Of a stretch of 64,000 nucleotides of DNA, positions 13,701-24,500 are shown piece by piece; position 1 is the first letter of the stretch; the number at the start of each line of letters is the position of its first letter. Position numbers and translations under genes: made by a program. The notes beneath the pieces are model-generated. The model did no database searches, was not told the origin of the DNA, and saw only the letters and a list, made by a program, of their open reading frames with translations. This DNA is from Sipunculus nudus (lineage: Eukaryota > Annelida > Sipuncula > Golfingiida > Sipunculidae): positions 40,447,956 to 40,511,955 of the forward strand of contig CM049318.1 in NCBI GenBank assembly GCA_026874595.1. The letters run 5' to 3'.

Positions 13701-16700
13701 TTGTGGCAGCATGTCTCCTTTCACCCAATCTATCTGCAGTTCCCCTTGATCATCAAGTCTCCATCCTTTGCCTACAGGACTTGGTATGTCAGGATAAGCT
13801 ACATCTGACATGTTCCAGATATAAGCCTGGTAGTTGCATCTAAGGATATGCATGTGAAGCGATGATTTGCATGGGGGTAAGAGGCTAAGGTCAATACCAT
13901 CAGAACTCGATAGTGCCTGGCCTTTCTTGGGTTGAAACTTCTGTTTGAACATGTCATACCGCAGCTTATTTACATTTGTGTAGCTGCTCTTCCCATACAT
14001 GCAGCAAACAAAGTGTTCCAGCTCATCAAATGTTCCATCAGAAATATTTGTGGTACTTGCCAAAGAAGCAAATGATGACTGAAACCCAGGGAAGGAATCA
14101 AGGGTCTTCTTTGGTGTTAGCTTCCCACGACGGACAAAAGCGCTTGTGGTGTCACATCCGGTAAATGCGTGAAGGGAGAACAAGATTTTACAGGAATCTG
14201 CTCCTTGTTTGGCCACAACTGATTTCACGTCAATAAGTCTCCTCTTGTTCGACACTCCCGTATCAAACAAAACAGATTGCTCAATATCATGACAAAACTT
14301 CAAGAGCAACAGAAACACATCAGTGTCTGGTGATCGAACTATGATCACAGTGTCTTCATTTGTTGACTTTGCAGCATGGATGCAGTGAAGAATGATCCTG
14401 GTATCAGCTTCTTGTGAAGAAAAATGACTCTGCTCTTGCACATGTTGGATCGTTTTACCATCTTCACTGGTCAGATGAATGCACTCTTCCTTGAGTGCAA
14501 AATATATGTGCCTGTTCAGAAGTTTGGAGGCATACTTGTCCGTTTTCCACTCACACAATAATAATCTAGTCAGTTGTTCTTTGTTTGTACCATTATTCAT
14601 GAACGTTTTCCAGTCACGAGGAATCTTGGTATTTGGGCCTTGGATCAATTATGTCTGTGACTCACCACGTCGAGATCATTCATATCTCTTGATCGAATTC
14701 TCCTTATAGGCGTCTGTGACAAAGTCTTACCTGGGAACCTTTGGCAGGAGATTGAACACTTTATCGGCACGTTGCTCAAAAGTAGTGGGCAGACCAACAA
14801 GAGCTTGTAAGATCGCATTGCCATCCACAACATAAACTGATTCGGCCAGCTTTGGTGTCTCAGGGACTGTCACACCTGACTCCAGTAAATGAAGTAATTT
14901 AGCTTTTTCAGTCTTCACTGGATGACCATCAGCAGTTGCTAATGCCCATGGTATTGGTGCCAATGGGTAGCTGAGCGTTTTCTCTAAGCTGATATTGTTC
15001 TCCTCTGAAAGCATTAACAGCTGTCCAAAGAGGTTCCTTTCAGCTCTAACTTCGATGTGTTTGTTAGTTGTTCCCATAGCTTTTTTTGTTTCCTTCATTG
15101 ATGCAAATGTAGTCAAAGTGTTCCTTTGGATGGGTTGGTAGAAGCTCACTGATTTATCAACAAATCTCTTTGTAAGAAAATCATTGAAAGCCTTTTCTCC
15201 AACTGCATCAGCATTCAACAAATCAGACTAAATCTTTGAAGTTGCTGGTGCTCCAGATGATAGACAAAACAGTTTGTCCTTAACATCAATCCGAAAAGGG
15301 CTCACAAATCCCTTAAATGATTCAAGAAGTGACTGGATATCTGACTCTGATTTTGTCATTTGTGACTTTCTCATATCCTTGTGCACATCTATCTCTGGGG
15401 AAGTCATATCTGCCTTGTCAAATGCTGCCTGCATGAAAGAAGCTCTGGCATGACGTGTGATACACCACCTGTTGTAGGCTGCAGGATTTCTGCTGAAGCC
15501 AACAATGCCACAATGTGACTTTGCGTGTCTGTTGATCGTCTCTTCAATGGTGAGATCCACAGGATTCCCTGAGGATGGAACATTTGATCTGGAAACACTG
15601 AATCCATTTTTGCGTAGCAAGTCCTCAGCGCCTTAGTGGGTATCTGATAAATTCAACAAGGTAAGGAGATGCACTGGAACGTATCGTGCATAGTTATGGT
15701 GATTGTAGGCAAAAAATGCCGGGCACATATCCCACAATGAGGCAATATGCAAGTCAAGGTCGTTTAACCTTGTTGCTCTGGAAAATCGCAGGAGCAAAGC
15801 GACCTTCTCCATATAGTTCAGCCAGAAGGCAGCCGTTTTGTCAAGCTCTCCTTGACGTATGGTATCCTTGAAAGCACAAAATTCCTGATAAAGTTTTTTG
15901 AAACAATCACTTGCAAGTATGTCATTCAATCCGGCTGGACATGGGGACTTGGTGAGAATCTCAAGTCTCCCCTGCAAGCTGCAAAAGCCGCTCCAGGGTC
16001 TCGTACATCAACTTGTGCACTCTCATGGCACGATTGTAATGTTTACCACGCAACAGTTGATCAATGGATCCACTAGCACAGACACCTGCTTCAATAATAA
16101 TGTCCTCAAAGCCTGATCCAGCCATCATCTTGCCAAGAGCTCCAAGATATGAGCAAATTGTATGGAACACTCCGATCCGTACAAGAACATCTTTGTACTC
16201 CTCTGGATTTTGCCACATTATAGAATATGCCTTCATCACTACAGCTAGATCAAATGTTACGATTGTAACCTTTTGATTCACATCCTTTGTAGCCTGCTGT
16301 GAAATCCTGAGAATCTGCTGTACTGTGGCATTATTGGTGATTGGTCTGTGTTAAGTACCATATAATCTATTGTAGACTGGGAACAAGGTCCATCGTATTC
16401 AGCTTTTCCAGTGAGGGACAACCATCCTGCCCAGCCAGGGACACTTTGATCATAGGACTTGTGCAACCTTGCAAGTACCCATGCAAAGTCAGACTTCTTG
16501 CATTTATTAAGTGAATTTGACTTATTCACAGACACATGCCTTACTGTGAGATGTGGCTCCTTCCTGCTCTTGACAAAACAAGGAGGAAGTTCGGTATCTG
16601 TATACTGAATTGACCTGTCTTTAGTCTTCTTCTGTGGTTGTTCCGGCCCCAGATGGGATTTCTTCTGACATGTCGAAGTTGTCCCAGCTGAAGTGAAGAA

Positions 16701-19700
16701 CATTATTCATTGCAGAGATGGTCCTTGGAAGCAATGATTGGTGTGTTGATTTTATTGCAAATGGCAGTTTCAAGTTCCATGACTTGGGAATATGACTAGC
16801 AGTGTCCAAAGCGATTAAGCAGAGTAATTAGCTCAGCACTGCCTGTCATATGCCTCAATGTCATTCCAAGGAGGACATGTTTGGTCATTTTCCAGTCTCC
16901 TCGACTTAAGGCATAGCATATATCTTGAGCACAAGAATCTACTACTCGCTCCGCCTTTCCTGAAATATCCTTATGGGATTTCCTGCATATCAGATGTGAC
17001 AAAAAGTTCAGCAAGACATCCGGTGGTTTATTTTCTGAAACCATCAACTGAGTTGCTGTAGGTGGCCATTGATATGTAGCTGCATTCTTTTTGGCATCTC
17101 ATAGATGTCGCCTAAGGACAGCAGCAGCTTCCTGAAGAAATCTCTCCTCAGAGGCAGCCATTTCAAATGCCACTTCTACTGCTTGTCCAACTGGCAATAA
17201 GTCTGAATAGATTAGTTCACTCCGGTAGTTAGGTGCCCAAAATTTATTTCTATTCTCAAACTGTTTCTGAAGCTTATTTTTAAGCTTGTGTGTTTTGTAA
17301 TTTGGATTGTATGCAGCGGGATAATGTTCCTGCAAATAAAGCAAATATTTCTCCTTCAACATAGTCACACGTTCTACATTGCATGCATTGATGATGTGTT
17401 TTTCAACGTAATCACAAATGTACTTGAATGCCTCTTTGTGGGCAGTTAATTGTTCACTAGCTTCTTCATCAGGCTCTTTGTTCTCATTTCTAACATCTTT
17501 TCTGGTGTAGTCTCTGCGACAGGAATTATGATAATGTGCCTCTCTCGCACACAAGTCTAAACCTTGGATTTTTCTTAATAATACGTAGTCATGTTTCTGC
17601 TGTGCAGCATCCTGGATGGATTTAGCTGCCGTTTCAGTGACACATTTTGTCAGATATTCTGATTTCTTCTTACACCATATTCTATTTTTCCCACAAAACA
17701 GGCATTGGTCTGAACGAAACAGAATTGCAGAGGATGACAGACGCTTGTGTTTTGATGTTGAAGGACCATCTTCGTCGTCTTGTTCGGTACACTGCCGTTT
17801 CCTGTCTTTTATGTGTCCGATGTTTGTGAACCTCTGATTGCACTTTCTGTGAGCTCCATGGATATCCTTATTAAATTCTACAGGAATATGGGCACATATT
17901 GCGTCCAGTTTAACATTTACATTGTCACTGTCTTTGCGCAATTTTACTGTTTCTTGAATTTTTTCAAAACTAGTTTGAGAAAGCGTTCGAACCTGTTTAT
18001 CAGTCCTCTGCTCAGGAAAATGTACAATACAAGTTACTTTAGGGCATGCTGCAGAGGTTTCTTTTTTTTTACCTTTCTTCTTCCGCAAACTCATCGGACG
18101 TTCTGCCATTATTGTTTATATGGTGTTTATCATAATAAAGGAAAAAACACCCGTTTCTACCTAGTTACTGGAATATGAGAATACAGGCTGGTACAAAGAG
18201 GCAAACTTTCAAATCAAATTTACCTGTACTCTCAGTGAGCGACAAAGGCATGTAAAAAGAAGCAAACGTTTAATTCAAATTTCCTTTTACTTTCAGTGAG
18301 TGACAGCGTTAAACAAATACACCCCTGTAGAAATACGACTTATACAGTCAACCATTTCGACAACTGTTTCAAACGAGTTGGGATGAGGAGAATGCTTAAT
18401 ATTAGCCTGATATTTCATGTAATCTTACTGAATCTTTCCTGGTCAGTTGCCTTCCCAGAAACCCTGATGAAAACAGCCACTGACAACTTGTACTCAAGAG
18501 TAACAAAAACAATCAAAACTAAACTTACATGCAAAGTTTCTTTCTATGTTTAACTAAATGTTTGGCGCCATATATGAACAAAATAACGACCACTTGTTCA
18601 AGTTGTAAGAAGGTGTAGAGTTTGGAGTGGTCAATATTTATGGTGTAGGGAATATTAAAACTATTTTACGCCAGTCGTTTTACAGAGTTTGTTTGTTGCC
18701 AACCTGATATTTCATGTAATAGTATTAGATCCTGCTCGGTCAGTTGCATTCGCAGTAACACTGGTGAAAATAGCCAATGGAATAATTTGTAACATAGAAA
18801 AAAGGTAACATGAGATGCAAAGAGACTTTTCTATGTTTACCTATAGTTTCAATCCATATATATGTAACATAACCATGAATCACTTGTTAAAGTTTTTGAT
18901 TATAGGAAAAGCATGCATGTTTGCCCAGTCAGTATTTGTAGTTTAGGGGTAGCAAATATGCACTTAAAAGGATATTTTTCTACCTTTTTCTAATGTTCCA
19001 TATGTCTTTTAACAATTATTACACAGAGAAAGTTCATAGAAAGACAGTGTATGTGATACCAAAATTGGCAGTAATGCAAACTTTGTGGCAGTGTAGGGGA
19101 GCATTATACACTGTGAAGCTGGTATCGCCTGAAAATGCTTGACATGCATACCTTTCATTGGTTATTGTAAATTATTTCTCAGAATATGGGTAACCGTAGC
19201 AAATATATACATGCATTATTCTTGATAAATAAATGGATAAATGCAAACTCAATGATATGCCTAAATCCTAAAAATGTGCCTTTGGTATCAAAAGTATGTA
19301 TGTAGATACTTTTTTTCATAAAAATTAAGGGGTAAGGGGTAAGATAATACCCTCAGAAGTATAGCATGTTCCTTTACCTGGGCTAAACTATATTTTATTT
19401 TGTAGCATGCTTTCTTACGATTTATTTGATACCAAGATTATGCAATTATGATGCATACTAATGAAGTTATAGCCGATCATGTAACACAAAGTCGCCTAAG
19501 CTGAAAAACTGAAAATTTAGCCCCGGTTTGTAATAAAAGTGATTTTTCAGGGTGTTTGCAGTATTTATATGTTTGGAAAAACCTGGAAATGAGTAAAGGA
19601 CACCTTCAGGATAAAATCGAGGGGGGTCGCGAAAATTCCCTGGGGGGAGGGGGGGGGGGGGAGGGGAGGTTTTCACTTTCTGGCCCATGGACTAATTTCT

Positions 19701-20999
19701 CTCAAAGAGTCTGAATAATTTTATTATTCTAGATAGTCCCTGTATATAAAAGCTGTTTACAAATCAAATCCAGAAATAAAGGACACTGACCTCTCTCAGA
19801 TGTGTAACTGATGTTCAGGAAGACTTCCGGAGCATAGACGGACGCATTCAGTGTGCCGGGCGCAAACATCCGGGACACCAAACTGCGGGTTTTTGTGTCT
19901 GAGTTGAAACAATCTACGTCAATCCTGGCCAAAGCCTCAGAGCACCGTTCAGCCCAGGAATCACCGAACCAGAAGTAATCCGTATCAAACATGGCGGTCT
20001 TGATGCCGGATAAACATTTTGATTTGTCGATGATTTGTCCATTTCCATCAAGGCACGGAGTTTGGCTTTTCACTGTCACTATAGGCAGAGAAACAGGTCG
20101 TGAAACTGTTACATACAAACAAACTGAACGTCTCGTTCGTGCCTGTTATCCCATACACCTATACTGAATTCCATTAACCCCTTCTGCATACATAAACCCT
20201 AGAAACAGACAAACACTCTACTCGAATATATAAATAAAAACTATTTAAATACATGCCTTTGCCACAAAACTAAATATTAATTATTTTTTACGAATATTTG
20301 TGTGTGTCGACAGGTATTGAGCAGAACTGTAATTTCTCGTACCATGTAGCAACATATTTACAGCAGGTATAGTCAATAAATGAAATTTTACAGAACCCTT
20401 ATACTGTGGTTGCCTTTTCATTCGCGAGGGTTTTAATTTCGCGATATTTCCGAATGTGAAACAATCGCGAATATGAAACCCTCGGGAATAAATTGCCTCA
20501 TCAACTAAGATGAATATGAAATGCTGATGCATTTACAAAAACAGATTAGATATCACAGCTCTGGAAACAAGATAATCAGCAATCTAATCGGTACATGGTA
20601 TGAAAACTGACCCATGCACAAGTCATAAGTGAAGGACTGAACCAGATATGAATGAGGTATTGTAGGATGTATTCTAAATTTAAAATCAAGACAAATACTG
20701 CTGCACTTAGATTGTATAAGTTCTGGTGAAATCCCGAAAAGTTCGAAATGAATTAATCGCGAAATTTTAACCTCGCAAATATAAAGCCAAACACAGTGAT
20801 ATCCCGCTTGGCGTACAAGCTAGCATGGCTCAATATTTCTCAATTCCTTTCTCACGGTTATATACTAAATGCTGAGCATATAATCCTGCTTGGAATTGTT
20901 ATATGTTAAAAAAAAACAGGTTTATTAATTTGTGAAGTTCTAAAACCACTCACCGGTAAAAACAGACATTAGGATGACAAATGTCTTCAGGCGATTCAT
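3786..20999 (-). CDS. Secreted two-domain PEBP-family protein, paralog 1 (9 exons, 535 aa)
   Basis: Exons, in transcript order: 20999-20954, 20078-19791, 8536-8307, 7913-7736, 6175-6077, 5848-5728, 5383-5253, 4599-4347, 4047-3786. All introns are GT-AG and phases join without a stop, giving 1,608 nt. The start (MNRLKTFVILMSVF) is a signal peptide. Exon 2 encodes a four-cysteine N-terminal region. Exons 3-6 encode a degenerate PEBP domain (about residues 120-285): the usual DPDxP loop reads LLVIDAGFFFTHQ and the later GxHxY histidine is lost (ANPYVYFVFRQ). Exons 7-9 encode a canonical PEBP domain with MVDPDVPAQS, LVHWLVRNI, YRGPMPPDQ and HTYYYLLYEQ. PEBP proteins bind phospholipid headgroups or other anionic ligands; the ligand here is unknown. 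Several N-x-S/T sites fit secretion. The C-terminus (MMCYLVAALLVF plus six residues) could be a GPI signal or membrane tail. Intron 2 is swollen to 11.3 kb by transposons. Exons were assigned by eye. Confidence 0.88.
6301..6654. mobile_element. MITE with TIRs in intron 4 of PEBP gene 1
   Basis: The ends are inverted copies (TAAAGGTCTGTTTCCATGTG at left; the reverse complement of the right end reads TAAGGTATGTTTTCATGT). Inside are repeated GCGTATATGCGT motifs in both orientations. No coding capacity. PEBP gene 2 has a truncated copy at the equivalent place, so insertion predates the duplication. Confidence 0.6.
6655..7735. other. Intron 4 of PEBP gene 1, remainder
   Basis: AT-rich intron sequence colinear with 43080-44047 in gene 2. 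Nothing coding was seen. It ends in a (TTA)n microsatellite at 7679-7713. Confidence 0.6.
7679..7713. repeat. (TTA)n microsatellite
   Basis: About eleven ATT/TTA units lie 23 bp from the exon-4 donor of PEBP gene 1. The equivalent site in gene 2 carries (TA)n instead. Confidence 0.9.
8071..8096. repeat. (GT)n microsatellite
   Basis: About thirteen GT units in intron 3 of PEBP gene 1. The gene 2 equivalent (about 44390-44435) is an interrupted GT-rich tract. Confidence 0.85.
9389..10243 (+). pseudogene. Non-LTR retrotransposon ORF2 C-terminal fragment
   Basis: A 284-codon open frame covers the region after the RT catalytic core: a thumb/connection-like segment, an YxWETAY-type helix and a zf-RVT-like zinc motif (CMFCDEVEYIEHFFYRC, spacing C-x2-C-x7-H-x4-C). 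This C-terminal zinc motif is common in L1/Tx1-type LINEs. The endonuclease and the RT palm are missing, so the fragment is dead by 5' truncation even though its frame is open. A related LINE lies at 54700-56545. Confidence 0.7.
10381..11193. mobile_element. MITE with about 40-bp TIRs nested in the LINE
   Basis: Left end TGGGCTTGTTCAAAGGATAT and the reverse complement of the right end TGGGCTTGTTCGAAAGATAA are near-identical and remain similar for about 40 bp. TATA flanks both ends (target duplication TA or TATA). It has no ORF. Confidence 0.7.
12173..12790. repeat. Left terminal inverted repeat of the 7.5-kb element
   Basis: Inverted copy of about 19060-19694. It includes the poly-C tract at 12201-12217, the CCCCTTACCCCTTA segment and the GCGATACCGTCTTCACGGTGTA segment, each found inverted at the other end. 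Confidence 0.75.
13587..18109 (-). pseudogene. Decayed about 1,500-residue element protein with C-terminal FEN1/PIN-like nuclease region
   Basis: The gene reads from ATG at 18109 through a long N-terminal frame (17099-18109) with cysteine/histidine clusters (CLFCGKNRIWCKKK, LCAREAHYHNSCRRDY), then through conserved blocks to a 353-codon intact C-terminus (13587-14648). In-frame stops occur near 17100, 15631, 15229, 14726 and 14691. Frame changes occur near 16800, 16650, 16330 and 15970. The C-terminal half has, in order, VYVVDGNAIL, DAYKENSIKRYE-stop-SRRG, EADTRIILH, SPDTDVFLLLL and FTGCDTTSAF. This mirrors the acidic-residue order of FEN1/XPG nucleases (VAIDA, EAEA, EDxD, GSDY plus a following helix-turn-helix). 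Similar long proteins recur in invertebrate genomes, usually unannotated. Nuclease function is an inference. Confidence 0.7.
19060..19694. repeat. Right terminal inverted repeat of the 7.5-kb element
   Basis: Inverted copy of 12173-12790 with scattered differences and a longer G tract at 19641-19668. The divergence between arms indicates an old insertion. Confidence 0.75.
20402..20799. mobile_element. 398-bp MITE with TA target duplication
   Basis: TIRs read TACTGTGGTTGCCTTTTCAT at left and, reverse-complemented, TCACTGTGTTTGGCTTTATA at right, both followed by a TCGCGA-rich block. TA flanks both ends. The intron-1 site in PEBP gene 2 (ACCCTATTCCG near 46015) is empty, so insertion followed the duplication. 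Confidence 0.75.
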
Positions 21000-21586
21000 C
21001 TGGCCGCTCTTTAAAACTGAAGTTAAAAAAGGCCCATGAGGACGCTTGATTGTCTTTTCATAGTACGACCAATAGAGTAACTATACGATCCATGTTTATA
21101 CAAACGAAAATCCTTTCATGAAAATAGGTGAATTCATCAGCGTCATTTAGGTTTTATAAAAATAAAATATATTCTTTGGAGTTATATTTTTTTGCGCTAA
21201 CTGGTTATTCTCAAACCAATGAATTCTGTAAGTCAATTTAAATCTCTTTGAGCAACGTAGCATTTCACCAGGTGGTCTAACAAAATGCTTTCAAGGTAAA
21301 AATTGCAGGCTATTTAAGTATAAAATGTAAGGTGTTTCGAAGTGTTAACCTGAGGTTTTCATTGAACACAGCAGTTTAAATTTAATGATTCAAATATCTA
21401 TTGTGTAAACAAAAATAGAATTTAAATTGACAATAAAAAGTCTGCATTGTATTAAAAAACAGACTATTTATATAATAATTAACACGAAAGCCAACGAACT
21501 CTCTAAATTATGTATCTGGAGTTTGATTATAGTACACAACCTATATGATATCCAACCAAATATATCATACAGTCAAGAGTAACCTA

Positions 21587-24500
21587 CCGTATTTCCTTGA
21601 ACAGACGCCCGGGCGTTTATTTTTTTCAGACCCTGCTTTGACCCGGCGTCTAAACAAGGCCGGCTTTTATTTAAGGCCGGCGTTTATTAAAAAATACATT
21701 ATCAGGCTCGTCAGACTAACCAAAATATAGAACACGTCGAAACAATGAACCCGCCGGTTACCACTTAGTGACATAATTGAAAACATCGCCGGTACACGGA
21801 TTGTGTTTACAAAATTTCCTTAGATGCCATAGTACATCAGCCAGAGGGTTCATCGGTACCAAACAAGTGACGATTGCTATCAATGTTTTTTTGAAAGAAG
21901 TATGTTTGTAGATAATAAAAATGCCTGAAAGCAGTACGAAAGTGGTAGCTTTCTGTAAAATATCAGCCTCTTTTAATATGTACTTGCACCGAAATTGCTA
22001 TTTTGCGGTACATACTGTTATGTATATATTATTTAGTTATAATATTTCATATAATGCCTGTTTAAAAACAATTTTGATGTCAGTTGATAGTAGACATTTA
22101 TAGTTTTCATCTGGTGTGTTATTCATGTATATAGCTTTCAAAATTCCACAGATATGAATACTTTTCCTCACCCTGTATCATAGCAATTTGTGTAATTAAA
22201 GCTAATTTATTAAAACACAAGGTGTATTTCTGATAACACCTACCATGACCAGTTTGGTTTAAATGAAATGATTAATGAAGTCTGAAGTCTTTTAGCTGAA
22301 AAAAAAAAACATGTCTCGCACCCAACTACAGTTTTTGGTTTTGGGCGTAGTCACGGAAAGGTGTTATTCCGTTCTTAAATTAGCCGATACATGTCCCATT
22401 GCCACCAAATGTCCGCAGAAACAATTAATGCCTGGTTGATGTTTTTGGGTACTTTTATGTCGCATGCCCACCCGCTTAGTGAGCCATGATTGGTTAATCT
22501 TCCAAATCATTCCACTCGGCTGCTATCGTTGGCCGATAAATAGACTAAAACTCGGATGTCGCAAGCCGAATGTTACACATGACAGGTATGCAGGCCGGGT
22601 ATTCGGCTAGTTGTTTAAATATATGTTTTTTTTTTTGCATGTCGCGCTTAAAAAAGGGCGACAAGTCATTTTGAGCAGTATATTTTTATTTGTGAGTTTT
22701 TATTATATTTGAGCCTAAGTCACTTGTGATATCTTAGTTTGCCACCGTATCTGCACTTCTGGCCAAATTCGCTTTCTTACAAGAAGTATAAAAGAGCCTT
22801 CGGCTGAGAGAGGGCTATGTTGTCTGCTGAAATATTTCCATGCAAATATTTCCTACAAACTTAACATTTACAATCAAGGCAAGAATAGTAAATGTGCCTA
22901 CAACATTTAGCTAAGGTTGCACCATAAGTAAATGATAGATATTGCAGTTTGCCTTTATGTCAGGACTTACTGTGAATGTGAAGAAGAGCTGTAAGTTATT
23001 CATTCTGAGTTGCCTGTGTTTATACTGTTAACATTTTTTTACAGGAGAGAGATTTCTGAATAAATACCACTTTCTGTAACGGAAACTAGATGTTCATTTG
23101 AACCTTGAGGCAAACAGAGTTTAACCATGAATAAATACCAGTTTTCTAAATTGCCAGTAAGGGCAATGACTCATCCTGTTCCAGTTTTATGTTAAGACAA
23201 AGTCTAGTAAATGCTAGTGATAAGCCCAAATTAATAAAATCAGTTGTTGAACAAATAAAATTTAATTCAAACCTGATTTGACAAAGGAGTTCAGGGATTA
23301 TGTCTCAAACGAAACCCTAGCAGTCCAGTGTCAACTAACTTTTCCGGATTGGAAGGTATACATGGTCCGCCTTGGGCTATGTACTTGTACCATAGAGTGC
23401 CATTAGCATCCCGTTGTTTTAATCTTTAAAATGCAATTTTTCACTTAAAGGTCAGAGAAAAATGTGGCCCTGTCATTCCACAGGTTTAAGGGAGATCATG
23501 ATAATCACTGACTGTTGTACTGGCCTAACAATTATAATATCAATGGGGTTTATGGTTTTGCCCTTAAAAGTATATCGTCTCTCGCTTACTAGGATATAAT
23601 TGTAACTGTTACATAACAAGATGTAGATACATATTCTAAATGTTTTGTTTCATATTATTTTCTTTTATTTAAACGTTTCACTAGAAAAACATTATGAAAT
23701 ATGGGAAATATCTGATTAGTCAATCTTCTGGTGATTTCTATTTTAATTCCTTGCAAGTGCTAACTTCTTATGACTTCATTTGGCAAGGTAGCCGGACTTG
23801 AAATAACTAAAAGATTATAATAGGCTTATAAAAGCCCCGGTGATAATCCAAAATAAAAAATGACGCAATGATTTTCATATTCTACTCGATATAGTCTTTC
23901 CAACCATGTAAAAAAGAACTCACAGATCTGATGTTTTTCTGCCAGAAAGCGCTTGCATATTTATATGATTATGATCTTATAAACTGATATTACTTATTTT
24001 CCCTTAAAACGAAACATTGAATATTACTCAGATAGTTTTATTTTTGAATATGAAAGTTCAAAATACAAAAGGGCCTAATTGTGAAATAATCAATGTAACA
24101 AACAATTCTTTAAAGAGTCTTTATCACACAGCGAACATTCACCCTGAACAGTGAAAAATTACATAGGTAAACAAATTCTCTATGTTTAACACATTATAAT
24201 CTGTTACTTCTTCTGTTGATTTTAAATGTTTGACTTTACCAAGTGCCCCTCTGGTCATAACGCTCAGTTAAATCTATATTGGTCAGTGAACTTATTCTTA
24301 TCTACTCAGGAGGGTTAAAGAGAACCTGTTTACACAATTTCTGAACATTCCAGGTCAAGCGATTACTAGTTGTGCCTTTGTATATATCACACTGATAATT
24401 GTAGCCTTTATTCACAAAAGAAACTTAAAAATCTTACATTGTCTTTTTGCATTGTATATAATCGCGAATAATGATCGAACAATAGAGAGTAAAACTAAGA

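Larger units (their letters stand above)
12173..19694 (-). mobile_element. 7.5-kb TIR element encoding a FEN/PIN-like protein
   Basis: The ends are inverted: the left reads TAGTCCATTGGCCAGAAAGT and the right, reverse-complemented, TAGTCCATGGGCCAGAAAGT. The arms stay similar for about 600 bp, through a poly-C tract. ATT is duplicated at 12170-12172 and 19695-19697. PEBP gene 2 has the uninterrupted site (AGATTTCTCTC near 45262), which confirms insertion and boundaries. Inside is one large, decayed minus-strand gene (13587-18109) preceded by 60-bp and about 160-bp direct repeats (18180-18850). No DDE transposase, Rep or RT frame was recognised. Superfamily is unassigned. Confidence 0.75.
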
